DNA of 64,000 nt from Haemophilus parainfluenzae (GTDB lineage: Bacteria > Pseudomonadota > Gammaproteobacteria > Enterobacterales > Pasteurellaceae): NCBI RefSeq assembly GCF_003252725.1, contig NZ_QEPO01000006.1, positions 62,001 through 126,000 on the forward strand, read 5' to 3'. This document shows, piece by piece, positions 36,030 to 45,486 of this stretch. The notes under the pieces are model-generated. The model was not told where the DNA came from and did no database searches. It saw only the letters and a list, made by a program, of their open reading frames with translations. A program made the position numbers and the translations under genes. The first letter of the stretch is position 1; every line of letters begins with the position of its first letter.

Positions 36030-37043
36030 ATGACTGATTTTATTACAATGGCACACGGAAATGGTGGTGCTACAATGCAAGAGTTGATCCGCGATTATTT
36101 TGTCGAGGCATTTGATAATCCAATACTTTCACAAGGCGAAGATCAGGCTCGCATTGCTTTACAAGAATTAAATGCTTTAGGTGGAACATTGTCATTTTCT
36201 ACCGATAGTTTTGTGATTGATCCGATTTTTTTTCCTGGTGGAGATATTGGTAAACTCGCCGTTTGTGGTACCGCTAACGATGTCGCGGTATGCGGTGCTG
36301 TACCAAAATATTTATCCTGTGGGTTTATTTTGGAAGAAGGCTTACCACTAGAAACTTTAAAAAAATTGATCCAGTCTATGGCAAAAGCCTGTCAGTCAGC
36401 CGGTATTCAAGTGGTAACCGGTGATACCAAAGTAGTACAAAAAGGCGCGATAGATAAAGTGTTTATCAATACGGCAGGTATTGGCGTGATTCCAAACGGA
36501 CTGGACTGGGGCGTACATCGCATTCAGCCAGGTGATCAGATTATCGTGAGTGGTACTTTAGGTGATCATGGTGCAACCATTTTGAATTTACGAGAAAACC
36601 TCGGTATTCAAACGGATTTACGCAGTGATTGTGCTGTGCTTGCACCGCTCATTGATTGCATTCGTCCAATTGAAGGGGTGAAAGCTGTACGCGATGCGAC
36701 CCGTGGTGGTGTGAATGCAGTACTTCATGAATTTGCACAGGCACAGAAAGTGGGGATTCAAATTGATGAAACGGTATTACCAATTCGTCAGGAAGTACGT
36801 GGTATTTGCGAATTACTCGGTTTGGATGCATTAAATTTTGCTAATGAAGGCAAATTGGTGATTGTGTCGGCTAAAGAAAAAACAGCTGAAATTCTGACCG
36901 CACTTCGTCGCCATCCATTAGGTGAAAATGCAGCCGTAATCGGCGAGGTAACGACTGATGGCAAAGTTCGTGCAGTTGGTCTTTTCGGTCAAAGTCGTTT
37001 ATTAGACTTACCACGCAACGAACCTTTACCACGCATTTGTTAA
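36030..37043 (+). CDS. hypE: Carbamoyl dehydratase HypE
   Basis: 337 residues, PurM/AIR synthase-like fold. Motifs are MAHGNGGATMQELI at the start, GTANDVAVCGAVP near 75, ATRGGVNAVLHEFAQ and NEGKLVI. The C-terminus is PRIC, whose final Cys accepts the carbamoyl group from HypF and is dehydrated to the thiocyanate that gives CN. I choose the ATG at 36030, 4 bases after the hypD stop; a longer in-frame reading overlaps hypD. It ends the operon before a strong terminator. An uptake signal lies at 36897. Confidence 0.96.
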   Translation: MTDFITMAHGNGGATMQELIRDYFVEAFDNPILSQGEDQARIALQELNALGGTLSFSTDSFVIDPIFFPGGDIGKLAVCGTANDVAVCGAVPKYLSCGFILEEGLPLETLKKLIQSMAKACQSAGIQVVTGDTKVVQKGAIDKVFINTAGIGVIPNGLDWGVHRIQPGDQIIVSGTLGDHGATILNLRENLGIQTDLRSDCAVLAPLIDCIRPIEGVKAVRDATRGGVNAVLHEFAQAQKVGIQIDETVLPIRQEVRGICELLGLDALNFANEGKLVIVSAKEKTAEILTALRRHPLGENAAVIGEVTTDGKVRAVGLFGQSRLLDLPRNEPLPRIC

Positions 37044-37046
37044 GCA

Positions 37047-37080
37047 AAAACCGGTTTAATGTTAAATTAAACCGGTTTTA
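37047..37080. terminator. Terminator after hypE
   Basis: A 14-bp stem AAAACCGGTTTAAT/ATTAAACCGGTTTT with a 5-base loop, between convergent hypE and yciU; the A/T flanks allow action in both directions. Confidence 0.88.
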
Positions 37081-37110
37081 GTTTGTAAATTGATATGTGT
37101 GAGAAGGGGG

Positions 37111-37434
37111 CTATTTTTTCCAAATAACGTGGAATTCACGATCTTCTTCTCGGTGTGAAATTAAGAATTTTGCAAACACATCATCCATTTCATCTTTCTC
37201 ATTCACTAAACCCACCCACACTTCAGCAAAAGCGTCAGGATCGATTAACACCCCAATTTCTTGTTCCCAATCGTCTGCTGTTTCGACAAACTCGACCGCA
37301 CCACGATCTTCAAATTGCAGATTGAATAGCATAATATCAGCGGGATCGAGATTTTCGCCTGCCATCTCTAAGAAAATATCATAAGCAAGATCAATCGCTG
37401 CATCGGGATCGAGTTTTTGGATATCAGTTGTCAT
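37111..37434 (-). CDS. yciU: Putative double-stranded DNA mimic protein, DUF440 (YciU/HI_1450 family)
   Basis: 107 residues and extremely acidic (about 30 Asp/Glu). The run [19 protein letters not shown] and [19 protein letters not shown] identify DUF440; the closest protein I recall is H. influenzae HI_1450. Its surface charge mimics the DNA backbone, and HI_1450 has been reported to bind the nucleoid protein HU. It may free DNA from nucleoid proteins. I start at [11 protein letters not shown] (37434), preceded by AAGGAAAA; a longer reading would add 19 unrelated residues. Confidence 0.92.
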   Translation of the reverse strand: MTTDIQKLDPDAAIDLAYDIFLEMAGENLDPADIMLFNLQFEDRGAVEFVETADDWEQEIGVLIDPDAFAEVWVGLVNEKDEMDDVFAKFLISHREEDREFHVIWKK

Positions 37435-37490
37435 TGGGTTTTCCTTTATCAAGTAAATTGTGCGTATGATACCGCAAGAAATAGAAAACA

Positions 37491-37533
37491 AAAAGTGCGG
37501 TCAAATTTATCATTATTTTTGACCGCACTTATT
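37491..37533 (-). terminator. Terminator of ppc from paired uptake signals
   Basis: AAGTGCGGT (37493-37501) and ACCGCACTT (37522-37530), with flanking complementary TCAAA/TTTGA, form a long stem with a short AT-rich loop. On the minus strand it ends in TTTTTGTTTT. It lies directly after the ppc stop. Confidence 0.88.
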
Positions 37534-37547
37534 TTTAGTTGCCGTAA

Positions 37548-40187
37548 CTAGCCGGTATTTCGCATACCAGCTGCAATACCAGTGATGGTAATCATCAAGG
37601 CTTGCTCCACATCAGGGCTTGGGTTTTCAGGCGATTCACGGAAACGACGGAGCAATTCCACTTGAAGTAGATTGAGTGGATCCGTATAAACATTACGTAA
37701 CGCAATAGAATCGGCGATCCACGGCAAGTCCGCCATTAATTCATCTTTGTGAGAAAGCGAAAGCACGGTTTTAATATCCGCATTGAGTTGATTACGCAGA
37801 TTTTCACCTAAGTACCAAAGCTCTTTTTTCACTAAGTTATGATCATATTGTTCAGAAAGCCAAGTATCGGTTTTACTGAATACCATTTCCAACATGCCCA
37901 CACGAGTCGAGAAGAATGGCCAAGCTTTACACATTTCTTCAATAATATGACCTTTGCCTTCATCTACAATTTTTTGAATTGCCGCACCCGCACCAAGCCA
38001 TGCCGGTAGCATTAAGCGGTTTTGCATCCAAGCAAAAATCCATGGAATGGCACGCAAGCTTTCTACGCCACCATTTGGATTACGTTTTGCAGGGCGAGAT
38101 CCAAGTGGCAGTTTAGACAGTTCTTGTTCCGGTGTGGCACTGCGGAAATAAGGCACGAAGTCTTTATCACCACGAATAACACTACGGTAAATGTCACATG
38201 AAGTAGCGGAAAGCTCATCCATGACGGTACGCCATTCTGCTTTAGGTTCTGGCGGTGGGAGTAAGTTTGCTTCTAAAATCGCGCTCGCGTAAAGATCAAA
38301 GGTTTCAACCGCAACTTCAGGTAAACCAAGTTTAAAGCGGATCATTTCCCCTTGTTCAGTCACACGTAAACCATTTTTGAGTGAACGTGGAGGTTGAGAA
38401 AGTAATGCCGCATGTGCAGGCGCACCACCTCGACCGATTGTACCACCACGACCATGGAATAACGTGAGTTCAATACCCAGTTCTTCGGTTAAATTGACTA
38501 ACGCTTCTTGTGCACGATATTGTGCCCATGAAGCTGCCATCATTCCCGCATCTTTAGCTGAATCAGAATAACCAATCATCACCATTTGATGATTATTAAT
38601 CACCCCACGATACCAACCAATATTAAACAATTGACGCATAACCCCTTCAGAAGCATCTAAGTCATCTAAGGTTTCAAAAAGTGGCACAACAGGAATGTGA
38701 TAAGGCACACCTGCTTCTTTTAATAATAAATGCACAGCAAGCACGTCAGAGGCACTTCTTGCCATGGAAATAATATAGCAAGCAATCACGCCTTGTTTTT
38801 GTTGAGCAATGACTTTACAAGTCTCTAAAATTTCTTGGGTTTCTGCAGACGGCTCCCAATGGGTTGGAATTAATGGACGGCGAGAATTTAATTCACGCAC
38901 TAAGAAAGATTGTTTCTCAGCTTCGCTCCATTGTGCATAATCGCCAATACCAAGATAACGGGTAATTTCTGCGATAGCATCCGTATGACGCGTGCTTTCT
39001 TGACGGATATCCATTTGTGAAAGGGTAACCCCAAAACAGCGAATGCGATGCAAAATATCTAATAAAGATCCATTGGCAATAATCCGCATGCCACACGCCA
39101 TTAATGATTGATAGCAATCATAGAGTGGTTCCCAAAGTTGATTATCTTCCATGATGATATCCGCTTGGCTTACGCGTGGAGGACGATTTGCCATGCAATC
39201 ATCAAAGTAATCAAGGGTCGCGATAAGTTTCGAACGAAGTTCTTTGACTACAAAACGATAAGGCTCTAAATGTTCACCATATTTTGCGGTAAATTCTGGT
39301 GTGCATTTCACCATGGATAATTCATCGGCAAGGGATTTGATGTCATTTAAGAATAAATCTGCTGCTTTCCAACGAGCAAGATAGAGGACTTGTTGAGTAA
39401 TTTTTGAAGTCACAAATGGGTTACCATCACGGTCCCCCCCCATCCAAGAAGAAATTCTGACAGGACGTAAGCCCACAGGTAAATCGTAGCCTAAGAATTC
39501 ACGAGCATGTTCATTTAATTGACGTAAGAATTCCGGTACACCTTGCCATAGGCTATTTTCAATCATAGCATAGCCCCATTTTGCTTCATCGAATGGGGTA
39601 GGGCGAACAGTACGGATTTCATTAGTATGCCAAGCTTCAGCAATTAAACGAAGCAACAGACGTTCAATAATGCCGCGTTCTTTCAGTGTTAAGTCATCGT
39701 GCTCTAATTTGCTTAAACATTTATTAATCTCAACGTGTTTATGGACTAAAGAACGACGCGTGGTTTCGGTTGGGTGTGCCGTTAATACAAGCTCAATAAG
39801 CAAGTTTTCAACGGTTTTGTAAACCTCTTCTTTTGAGGCATTTTGTGCTTTTAAACGTTGAAATAAAGCACTTAATGAACGATTAGAAGATTGTAAATCT
39901 TTATGTTGGCGAGAGACCGTTTGGTATTGTTCAGCGATATTCGTCAAATTAAGAAAGTGGCTGAATGCTCGCGCAACGGGAATAATGTTTTCATTTGAAA
40001 TGGTGGAAAGGGTATCCAACAATGTTCTACGTGCTTGGCTATCGCCCGCTCGAGATTGTTTGGACAATTGGCGAACATTTTCAATCAAGGTAAGAATGTC
40101 TTCGCCTTGTGCATCATTGATGGTTTCTCCAAGAAAACGCCCTAACATATTAATATTATGGCGGAGAGTGCGATACTCATCAGTCAT
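37548..40187 (-). CDS. ppc: Phosphoenolpyruvate carboxylase
   Basis: 879 residues, standard length. Conserved motifs are [13 protein letters not shown] with the catalytic His near residue 137, [11 protein letters not shown] near 255, [23 protein letters not shown] near 540, [12 protein letters not shown] near 580, and the C-terminal [10 protein letters not shown]. It carboxylates PEP to oxaloacetate, the anaplerotic and fermentative route to succinate. The codons for Met-Gly-Gly in the GGDRDGNP motif create a run of eight G (39434-39441 on the + strand as C8), a possible slippage spot, but the frame is intact. purR follows upstream on the same strand as a separate unit. Confidence 0.97.
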   Translation of the reverse strand: MTDEYRTLRHNINMLGRFLGETINDAQGEDILTLIENVRQLSKQSRAGDSQARRTLLDTLSTISNENIIPVARAFSHFLNLTNIAEQYQTVSRQHKDLQSSNRSLSALFQRLKAQNASKEEVYKTVENLLIELVLTAHPTETTRRSLVHKHVEINKCLSKLEHDDLTLKERGIIERLLLRLIAEAWHTNEIRTVRPTPFDEAKWGYAMIENSLWQGVPEFLRQLNEHAREFLGYDLPVGLRPVRISSWMGGDRDGNPFVTSKITQQVLYLARWKAADLFLNDIKSLADELSMVKCTPEFTAKYGEHLEPYRFVVKELRSKLIATLDYFDDCMANRPPRVSQADIIMEDNQLWEPLYDCYQSLMACGMRIIANGSLLDILHRIRCFGVTLSQMDIRQESTRHTDAIAEITRYLGIGDYAQWSEAEKQSFLVRELNSRRPLIPTHWEPSAETQEILETCKVIAQQKQGVIACYIISMARSASDVLAVHLLLKEAGVPYHIPVVPLFETLDDLDASEGVMRQLFNIGWYRGVINNHQMVMIGYSDSAKDAGMMAASWAQYRAQEALVNLTEELGIELTLFHGRGGTIGRGGAPAHAALLSQPPRSLKNGLRVTEQGEMIRFKLGLPEVAVETFDLYASAILEANLLPPPEPKAEWRTVMDELSATSCDIYRSVIRGDKDFVPYFRSATPEQELSKLPLGSRPAKRNPNGGVESLRAIPWIFAWMQNRLMLPAWLGAGAAIQKIVDEGKGHIIEEMCKAWPFFSTRVGMLEMVFSKTDTWLSEQYDHNLVKKELWYLGENLRNQLNADIKTVLSLSHKDELMADLPWIADSIALRNVYTDPLNLLQVELLRRFRESPENPSPDVEQALMITITGIAAGMRNTG

Positions 40188-40304
40188 ATAAACTCCGATA
40201 AAGAAAAAATAAAACCAGGAGAGATATAATCAAAAATATGTATCGGGATCAAATGCTATACGTCGAAAACTTGTATTAAATCAAAAAAGCTGAAAATAAG
40301 TAAA

Positions 40305-40352
40305 AAAATGACCGCACTTTTTTAGATAAAATTCAAAGTGCGGTCAAAAAAT
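40305..40352 (-). terminator. Terminator of purR from paired uptake signals
   Basis: ACCGCACTT (40311-40319) and AAGTGCGGT (40336-40344) form the stem; on the minus strand the hairpin is preceded by A-rich and followed by T-rich sequence. It separates purR from ppc. Confidence 0.88.
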
Positions 40353-40359
40353 TTAATGT

Positions 40360-41370
40360 TTATTTAAGGTCGCGAACAGATTTGCGAATGACGAGTTCAG
40401 GATGGATCGCAATGCGGTGTTTTTCGTGATTCTCGTTATCTTTATTCGCAATACGCTCAAATAAAAGATTAACCGCTTGTGCACCTAGACGAGATTTCGA
40501 TTGGTGAATCGTGGTGAGTGGCGGTGCATAGAAACGTGATGAGTGAATATTATCATAGCCAATAATCGAGATATCATCAGGTACGCGCAAACCTTTTTCC
40601 GTAATAGCAGAAATTGCCCCTAATGCCATCACATCATTACAACAGAATACGGCAGTAGGCAGGTTATCTTGTACGAGAATTTTATTCATACACTCATAAC
40701 CGTCTTCAGGCTCGAAGAAACCTTCCATAATCCAATTTTCATGGATTGGTAGATTGGCTTCATTCATGGCTTTCACAAAACCTTCATAACGCGTTCTTGC
40801 AGTCGTTTTATCTAATTCACCTGCAATAAGACCGATCTCTTTATGACCACAATCAATTAAATGTTTAGTGGCAAGGTAACCACCCGTAAAACTGTTATCT
40901 TCAATGATATCGGTATCTGTATTTGGCCCCCAATCCATTACCACCATTGGAACAGACGAGAAACTAGAAAGTACATCGAGTGAATGTTGTGTGTATTCAG
41001 AACACATTACCAATAAACCATCTACGCGTTTTTTGGTAAGCATTTCGACGTGGTTTTTAATTTTTTCAGGATCATTTTGTGTATTACACAAAAAAAGTGA
41101 ATAGCCTTGACGATAACAATGATCTTCAACAGCATGAATGATTTCAGCAAAATAAGGGGACTCACTGGTGGTCACAATCATCCCAATGGATTTTGTCGTG
41201 TTTACTTTCAAACTCCGAGCAACAGCACTTGGTGAGTACTTCAAGCTTTTAATGGCTTGCATCACCGCCTCTTCGGTTTCTTTTGCTACAAAACGGGTTT
41301 TATTAATTACGTGTGAAACAGTGGTGGTGGAAACACCAGCCATTTTTGCGACATCTTTAATTGTTGCCAT
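40360..41370 (-). CDS. purR: Purine repressor PurR (LacI family)
   Basis: 336 residues. The N-terminal LacI helix-turn-helix [20 protein letters not shown] is followed by the hinge helix ([10 protein letters not shown], near 50-57) that inserts into the minor groove. The periplasmic-binding-like core has [23 protein letters not shown] and [25 protein letters not shown]. It binds hypoxanthine or guanine and represses purine genes. ppc lies downstream and the small YnhF-like gene is divergent upstream, as in related gamma-proteobacteria. I see no clear PurR box in its own upstream region. Confidence 0.95.
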   Translation of the reverse strand: MATIKDVAKMAGVSTTTVSHVINKTRFVAKETEEAVMQAIKSLKYSPSAVARSLKVNTTKSIGMIVTTSESPYFAEIIHAVEDHCYRQGYSLFLCNTQNDPEKIKNHVEMLTKKRVDGLLVMCSEYTQHSLDVLSSFSSVPMVVMDWGPNTDTDIIEDNSFTGGYLATKHLIDCGHKEIGLIAGELDKTTARTRYEGFVKAMNEANLPIHENWIMEGFFEPEDGYECMNKILVQDNLPTAVFCCNDVMALGAISAITEKGLRVPDDISIIGYDNIHSSRFYAPPLTTIHQSKSRLGAQAVNLLFERIANKDNENHEKHRIAIHPELVIRKSVRDLK

Positions 41371-41505
41371 AATTTTGCCTCTAGAGAATTTTTCCTATTA
41401 TAAAGACTGTCACCAAATAGGTTAAGTAAATTATAAAAAATTTTTGAAAAAACGTGCTTTATTGTTAGAATGGGTTATCTTTAACTAAACAAGTGGGAAA
41501 TTAAA

Positions 41506-41586
41506 ATGAGTGATTTTGGTTACGCAATGTTAGCTGTAGTGCTTTCTTTAAGTGTTGTAGTCGGTTTAGCGACTGCAATTTTCTAA
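41506..41586 (+). CDS. ynhF: 26-residue YnhF-like single-span membrane protein
   Basis: The ORF MSDFGYAMLAVVLSLSVV is followed by VGLATAIF and a stop. It is 26 residues with one hydrophobic helix covering almost all of it. GTGGGA lies 8 bases before the ATG, a usable ribosome binding site, and a terminator follows. In E. coli the small membrane protein YnhF, with a similar VGL-TA ending, lies next to purR, and this gene is divergent from purR. Function unknown. It is too short for usual gene finders. Confidence 0.75.
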   Translation: MSDFGYAMLAVVLSLSVVVGLATAIF

Positions 41587-41620
41587 TTGAAAGAAATAAC
41601 ATATTAATCCATTTAAAATA

Positions 41621-41657
41621 GACCGCGCTTTAAGCATTTAAAGTGCGGTTATTTTTT
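41621..41657 (+). terminator. Terminator after the YnhF-like gene
   Basis: ACCGCGCTTTAA (41622-41633) pairs with TTAAAGTGCGGT (41638-41649), 12 bp with one G-U wobble and a GCAT loop, followed by TTATTTTTTT. The right arm is an exact uptake signal; the left arm has one change. Confidence 0.9.
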
Positions 41658-41774
41658 TAAGGCTTTTTAAAGTTGTGTTAAAAGCCATGCCATAGGACTA
41701 TTTCTTTAGTATAATTTGCAACTATTTCCGTTTGTTGTAATCAAAATACTGCAAAAACCAAATTTGAGATAATT

Positions 41775-42545
41775 ATGAATAAATATTTGATTTCACTAGA
41801 TAAAGATGTTCAGCGTCGTGAGCTGTTTTTTGCTCAACCGGATACAGCAGATTTCGTTGTATTTTCAGCGATTAATACCATGCAAAAAGAGTGGAATGAA
41901 TTGGCAGAAGTATTCAATCCAACAAAATTTGAACAGCATTATGGACGCAACGTCACAAAAGGCGAAATTGGTTGTACATTAAGTCATTTAGCAGTGTATC
42001 GTCAGATCGTAGAAGATCAAAATGTGACGGAAAATGACTATGCATTGGTGTGTGAAGATGACGCTTTATTCAATTCAAATTTATCACCAAAAACAATCGC
42101 ACTCTTAACCGAAAAATGTGATGCGGATATTGTATTAATCGGGCAGTCAAAAATTGCTGAATTTAATGATGTGGAATTAGAGATCAATTATCCAACCACT
42201 TTTTCATTCTTGCGCCAAACTATTGGTGATGTCACCGTGGCTTATCCATATAAAAGTTATTTTGCAGGTACGGTGGCATACTTAATCAAAAAATCAGCGG
42301 CACGTGCATTTTTGAAACAACTCGAACAAGAAAAACCGTTTTGGCTTGCTGATGATTTCTTATTATTTGAAACCCAATTCCAGATTAATAACAATGTGGT
42401 TCGTCCGCTTGTAGCCATTGAAAATCCACAATTAGTGAGTAATTTGGAAGCGATTCGTGGTTCAAAATCTAATAATTTAGTGAAGAAATTAATGAAATAT
42501 CCACTCAAAAAAATCTTAGCAGTGAAAAAGAATTTAGGAAAATAA
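41775..42545 (+). CDS. Glycosyltransferase family 25 (LPS biosynthesis)
   Basis: 256 residues. The N-terminus [18 protein letters not shown], the block [17 protein letters not shown] near 65-80 and the DXD-like [11 protein letters not shown] near 90 are the GT25 signatures shared with Haemophilus Lic2A, LgtB and Lex2B-type galactosyl- or glucosyltransferases. It probably adds a sugar to LPS or O-antigen at the cytoplasmic membrane. Donor and linkage cannot be read. It begins a four-gene glycan run. There are no tetranucleotide repeats in or before its start, unlike phase-variable lic2A or lex2. TGAGATAAT before the ATG gives a weak ribosome binding site. Confidence 0.82.
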   Translation: MNKYLISLDKDVQRRELFFAQPDTADFVVFSAINTMQKEWNELAEVFNPTKFEQHYGRNVTKGEIGCTLSHLAVYRQIVEDQNVTENDYALVCEDDALFNSNLSPKTIALLTEKCDADIVLIGQSKIAEFNDVELEINYPTTFSFLRQTIGDVTVAYPYKSYFAGTVAYLIKKSAARAFLKQLEQEKPFWLADDFLLFETQFQINNNVVRPLVAIENPQLVSNLEAIRGSKSNNLVKKLMKYPLKKILAVKKNLGK

Positions 42546-42552
42546 CGTAAAA

Positions 42553-43752
42553 ATGACCGCACTTTTTAATCTTTTTTATCTTTACGATCCTTGGCTGTTT
42601 CATGTCGTACGAATGTCATTTGTCACAGGTTTAGCGGCATTGGTTGTATTGGCTTATCAGTATTTTAAAAAGCAGAAACCACAAGGTATCACTGTGCCAG
42701 TAGATAGTTTAGCCGTTATCATTGGGCTGATTGCATTTAGCGTGATTCCACTTTTAGTCAATGGTACGCGAGATTTTTCGGTCATCACCATGTATGTGAA
42801 AGAGCTGATTTTATTTATCTTCGGCGTGGGACTTTATAATGCCTTCTATGCCAATGTAAATGGTCAACAGAAAGTCGTTCGTGATTTACAACTTGGTGTG
42901 GTGGTGCAGTTTGTCGTGGGCGTGATTGGCTTACTCGGTGCATCATTTATGATTGATTTCTTGCTTTCAACCAATGCGGTGTTGCCCGCACGTTTTTATG
43001 GTTCAGAGCAGGAATATCGCTTATATAACATCACCGCAACCGCCTTTTTCCAATTGAGTTTATTCTATTTGATGCTGTTACATTTCTTACTGGCTTACAA
43101 CGCTAAACATAATACGCTTCCAAGTATTTTAGTGTTTTTTATGCTATGCATTGGGTTGATTTCAGGACGTACATTCCTTCTGTTATCGGTTGTGAGCATT
43201 TTAGTGTATTTCAAATGGCGTTATGTGCCATCACTCATTGCATTTGCTGTTTTGGTATTATTATTGGCCTATTTCTTACCTGAAAATCCTTATGTAGCAC
43301 ATGCTTTAGAACCCGTGATTAATTTATTACATGGTGCAGGATTTGTCAGTTCGTCAACGGACACCTTGATGAAAAACCACCTCTTTATGCCAACACTCAA
43401 GCAGTTCATTTATGGCGATGGTATGTATATGACAGGTGAGTTAGAAGTTGGTCGTTATTATGGTCATACGGACTCTGGTTTCTTACGCCAAATTCTTTAT
43501 GGTGGCGTGTCTTATGCTTTAGTGTGTTTTGCCGTGACATTCTATTTTGTACGCAAAGTCGCCTTAAACTGGTTTGATGGCAGCTGGAAATTTATTCTTT
43601 CTGCCTTTGTGATTTTAGCGTTCTGTAACATCAAAGCGGATACCTTTGCTTTCCCAGGCATTATGTTTGTCATGCTGATGTTCTTATCGCTTTTTGGCAC
43701 TCACGGTAAACAACTTATTTTATTTAAACAACAGGAGCAGAAAGATGTTTAG
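42553..43752 (+). CDS. Polytopic membrane protein, O-antigen polymerase/ligase-like (Wzy/WaaL)
   Basis: 399 residues with 10-12 transmembrane segments and a large extracytoplasmic loop (about residues 250-310) containing GDGMYMTGELEVGRYYGHTD. The His-Thr-Asp-Ser-Gly sequence resembles Wzy-type polymerases. It is placed among glycosyltransferases, 7 bases after the first. I cannot tell whether it is the O-antigen polymerase, the ligase WaaL, or a capsule-type polymerase. Its first codons after ATG are exactly an uptake signal (ATG-ACCGCACTT). It overlaps the next gene by 8 bases. Confidence 0.68.
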   Translation: MTALFNLFYLYDPWLFHVVRMSFVTGLAALVVLAYQYFKKQKPQGITVPVDSLAVIIGLIAFSVIPLLVNGTRDFSVITMYVKELILFIFGVGLYNAFYANVNGQQKVVRDLQLGVVVQFVVGVIGLLGASFMIDFLLSTNAVLPARFYGSEQEYRLYNITATAFFQLSLFYLMLLHFLLAYNAKHNTLPSILVFFMLCIGLISGRTFLLLSVVSILVYFKWRYVPSLIAFAVLVLLLAYFLPENPYVAHALEPVINLLHGAGFVSSSTDTLMKNHLFMPTLKQFIYGDGMYMTGELEVGRYYGHTDSGFLRQILYGGVSYALVCFAVTFYFVRKVALNWFDGSWKFILSAFVILAFCNIKADTFAFPGIMFVMLMFLSLFGTHGKQLILFKQQEQKDV

Positions 43753-44626
43753 TATCATCGTGCCTTCTTATAATCGGAAAGAAGAAATTCCTGCCTTATT
43801 GGAAAGTTTAACTAAGCAAACCACTTATAATTTTGATGTGGTGATTGTGGATGATTGTTCAAAAGAACCCGTTGAAGTCACACAAGCATATCCATTTGCA
43901 GTTAAAGTCATTCGTAACGAAACTAATCAAGGTGCCGCAGAAAGCCGTAATATCGGAGCAAGAAATGCCGATAATGATTGGTTATTATTCCTTGATGACG
44001 ATGATCGTTTTGCAAATGATAAATGTCAGAAATTAGCCGATGTGATTGCCGAGCATCCCGATGTTAACTTTGTTTATCATCCAGCTAAATGTGAAATGGT
44101 CAATGAAGGTTTTAGCTATGTGACTAACCCAATTGAGCCACAAGAGATTAGCGTAGAGCGAATTTTACTGGCGAATAAAATCGGTGGTATGCCGATGATT
44201 GGAGTGAAAAAAGATCTGTTTTTAAAAATCGGTGGATTATCGACCGCACTTCGTTCATTGGAAGACTATGATTTCTTGCTGAAGCTTGTACAAGATCCAA
44301 CGTTTAAAGCGTACAAAGTGGCAGAACCATTAACTTATTGTACCTTCCATACCAAGCGTTCTAGCGTATCAACAGATACCACTAATACGCAAAAAGCGAT
44401 TGATTATATCCGTGAACATTATGTGAAAACGGCAGAACAAGAAAAGAATTTTGCCATCAACGCACAATATATGTTGGCTTACCCACATATTATGAATTTA
44501 TCCCGTAAAGCGGCTTTTTACTATTTTGAAATTTTTAAATTAACGAAAAGTATTAAGCAGCTAGTCATTGCCTTTGTAGTTTTAATTTCACCTAAATTGG
44601 CAATTAATTTGAAACGGTTTATGTAG
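43745..44626 (+). CDS. Glycosyltransferase family 2
   Basis: 293 residues from the ATG at 43745, preceded by AGGAGC and overlapping the previous stop. GT-A fold motifs are MFSIIVPSYNRKEEI at the start, VVIVDDCSKEP near 35, NQGAAESRNIGARNA near 65 and FLDDDDRF near 90 (the nucleotide-sugar and metal-binding Asp residues). A hydrophobic amphipathic segment near the C-terminus may attach it to the membrane. It probably extends an LPS or O-antigen repeat. Substrate unknown. An uptake signal lies at 44243. Confidence 0.83.
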   Translation: MFSIIVPSYNRKEEIPALLESLTKQTTYNFDVVIVDDCSKEPVEVTQAYPFAVKVIRNETNQGAAESRNIGARNADNDWLLFLDDDDRFANDKCQKLADVIAEHPDVNFVYHPAKCEMVNEGFSYVTNPIEPQEISVERILLANKIGGMPMIGVKKDLFLKIGGLSTALRSLEDYDFLLKLVQDPTFKAYKVAEPLTYCTFHTKRSSVSTDTTNTQKAIDYIREHYVKTAEQEKNFAINAQYMLAYPHIMNLSRKAAFYYFEIFKLTKSIKQLVIAFVVLISPKLAINLKRFM

Positions 44627-44649
44627 ATAACTTATTTAGATAGAGAAGT

Positions 44650-45453
44650 ATGAAATTTTCAGTTTTAATGTCCTTATATATTAAGGAAAATCCACAATAT
44701 TTAAGAGAATGTTTTGAAAGTCTAGTGGCTCAAACTCATCCGGCAGATGAGATTGTGTTAGTGTTTGATGGTGCTGTCACACCAGAATTGGGAGCCGTGG
44801 TTGCTGAATTCGAAACAAAATTACCCTTAAACTTAGTGAAATTGCCAAAAAATTTAGGTTTAGGTAAAGCGCTTAATGAAGGATTGAAACATTGTTCACA
44901 CGATTGGGTATTCCGTATGGATACCGATGATATTTGTGTGCCAGAACGTTTTGCAAAACAAGTGGCGTTTATTGAGCAACATCCGGATACGATTATTTTC
45001 GGTGGACAGATTGCTGAGTTTGGCGAAAATATTCAAGACATCGTGGCATATCGTAATGTACCGACTGATGCACAAGATATCGTTAAATTTACACAAAAAC
45101 GTTGTCCGTTCAATCACATGACGGTAGCGTATCAAAAAAGTGCGGTCATTAATTGTGGTGGATATGAGGATTTACAGGAAGATTATTACCTGTGGATTAA
45201 ACTCGTAGCACAAGGACAAAAAGTGGCAAACTTGCCGGACATTTTAGTTTATGCCCGCGTGGGGAATGGCATGGTAGGGCGTCGTCGTGGTTTAAACCAA
45301 GCGAAAGCAGAATGGCGTTTATTTAAATTGAAACATCGCTTAGGTATTCAAGGCTTATTTTCAGGCTTATTCACTTTTGCCTTGCGCTCAGGTTCTCGCT
45401 TATTACCAACCTCATTATTGAAAGCTGTTTATAACCAATTTTTACGCAAATAA
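44650..45453 (+). CDS. Glycosyltransferase family 2 (AmsE-like)
   Basis: 267 residues. GT2 motifs are MKFSVLMSLYIKENPQYL, ADEIVLVFDGAV near 35, NLGLGKALNEGL near 70 and the DXD-type VFRMDTDDICVPERF near 90. It shows a long amphipathic C-terminus and GYEDLQEDYYLWIKL near 170, as in the AmsE/LsgF-type enzymes of exopolysaccharide and LPS synthesis. Last gene of the glycan cluster; the next gene begins a different function 33 bases later. Sugar specificity unknown. Confidence 0.83.
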   Translation: MKFSVLMSLYIKENPQYLRECFESLVAQTHPADEIVLVFDGAVTPELGAVVAEFETKLPLNLVKLPKNLGLGKALNEGLKHCSHDWVFRMDTDDICVPERFAKQVAFIEQHPDTIIFGGQIAEFGENIQDIVAYRNVPTDAQDIVKFTQKRCPFNHMTVAYQKSAVINCGGYEDLQEDYYLWIKLVAQGQKVANLPDILVYARVGNGMVGRRRGLNQAKAEWRLFKLKHRLGIQGLFSGLFTFALRSGSRLLPTSLLKAVYNQFLRK

Positions 45454-45486
45454 TGCGATATTTTGATCATTAAAAAAGGAAAAGAA

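Noticed and set aside
37111-37491. Longer start for yciU
   Set aside because: The extra 19 residues overlap the uptake-signal terminator side, lack a ribosome binding site and are absent from the DUF440 family.
41700-45460. Phase-variable LPS genes
   Set aside because: No CAAT, GCAA, GACA or similar tetranucleotide repeats are present in or near the starts of the glycosyltransferase genes.
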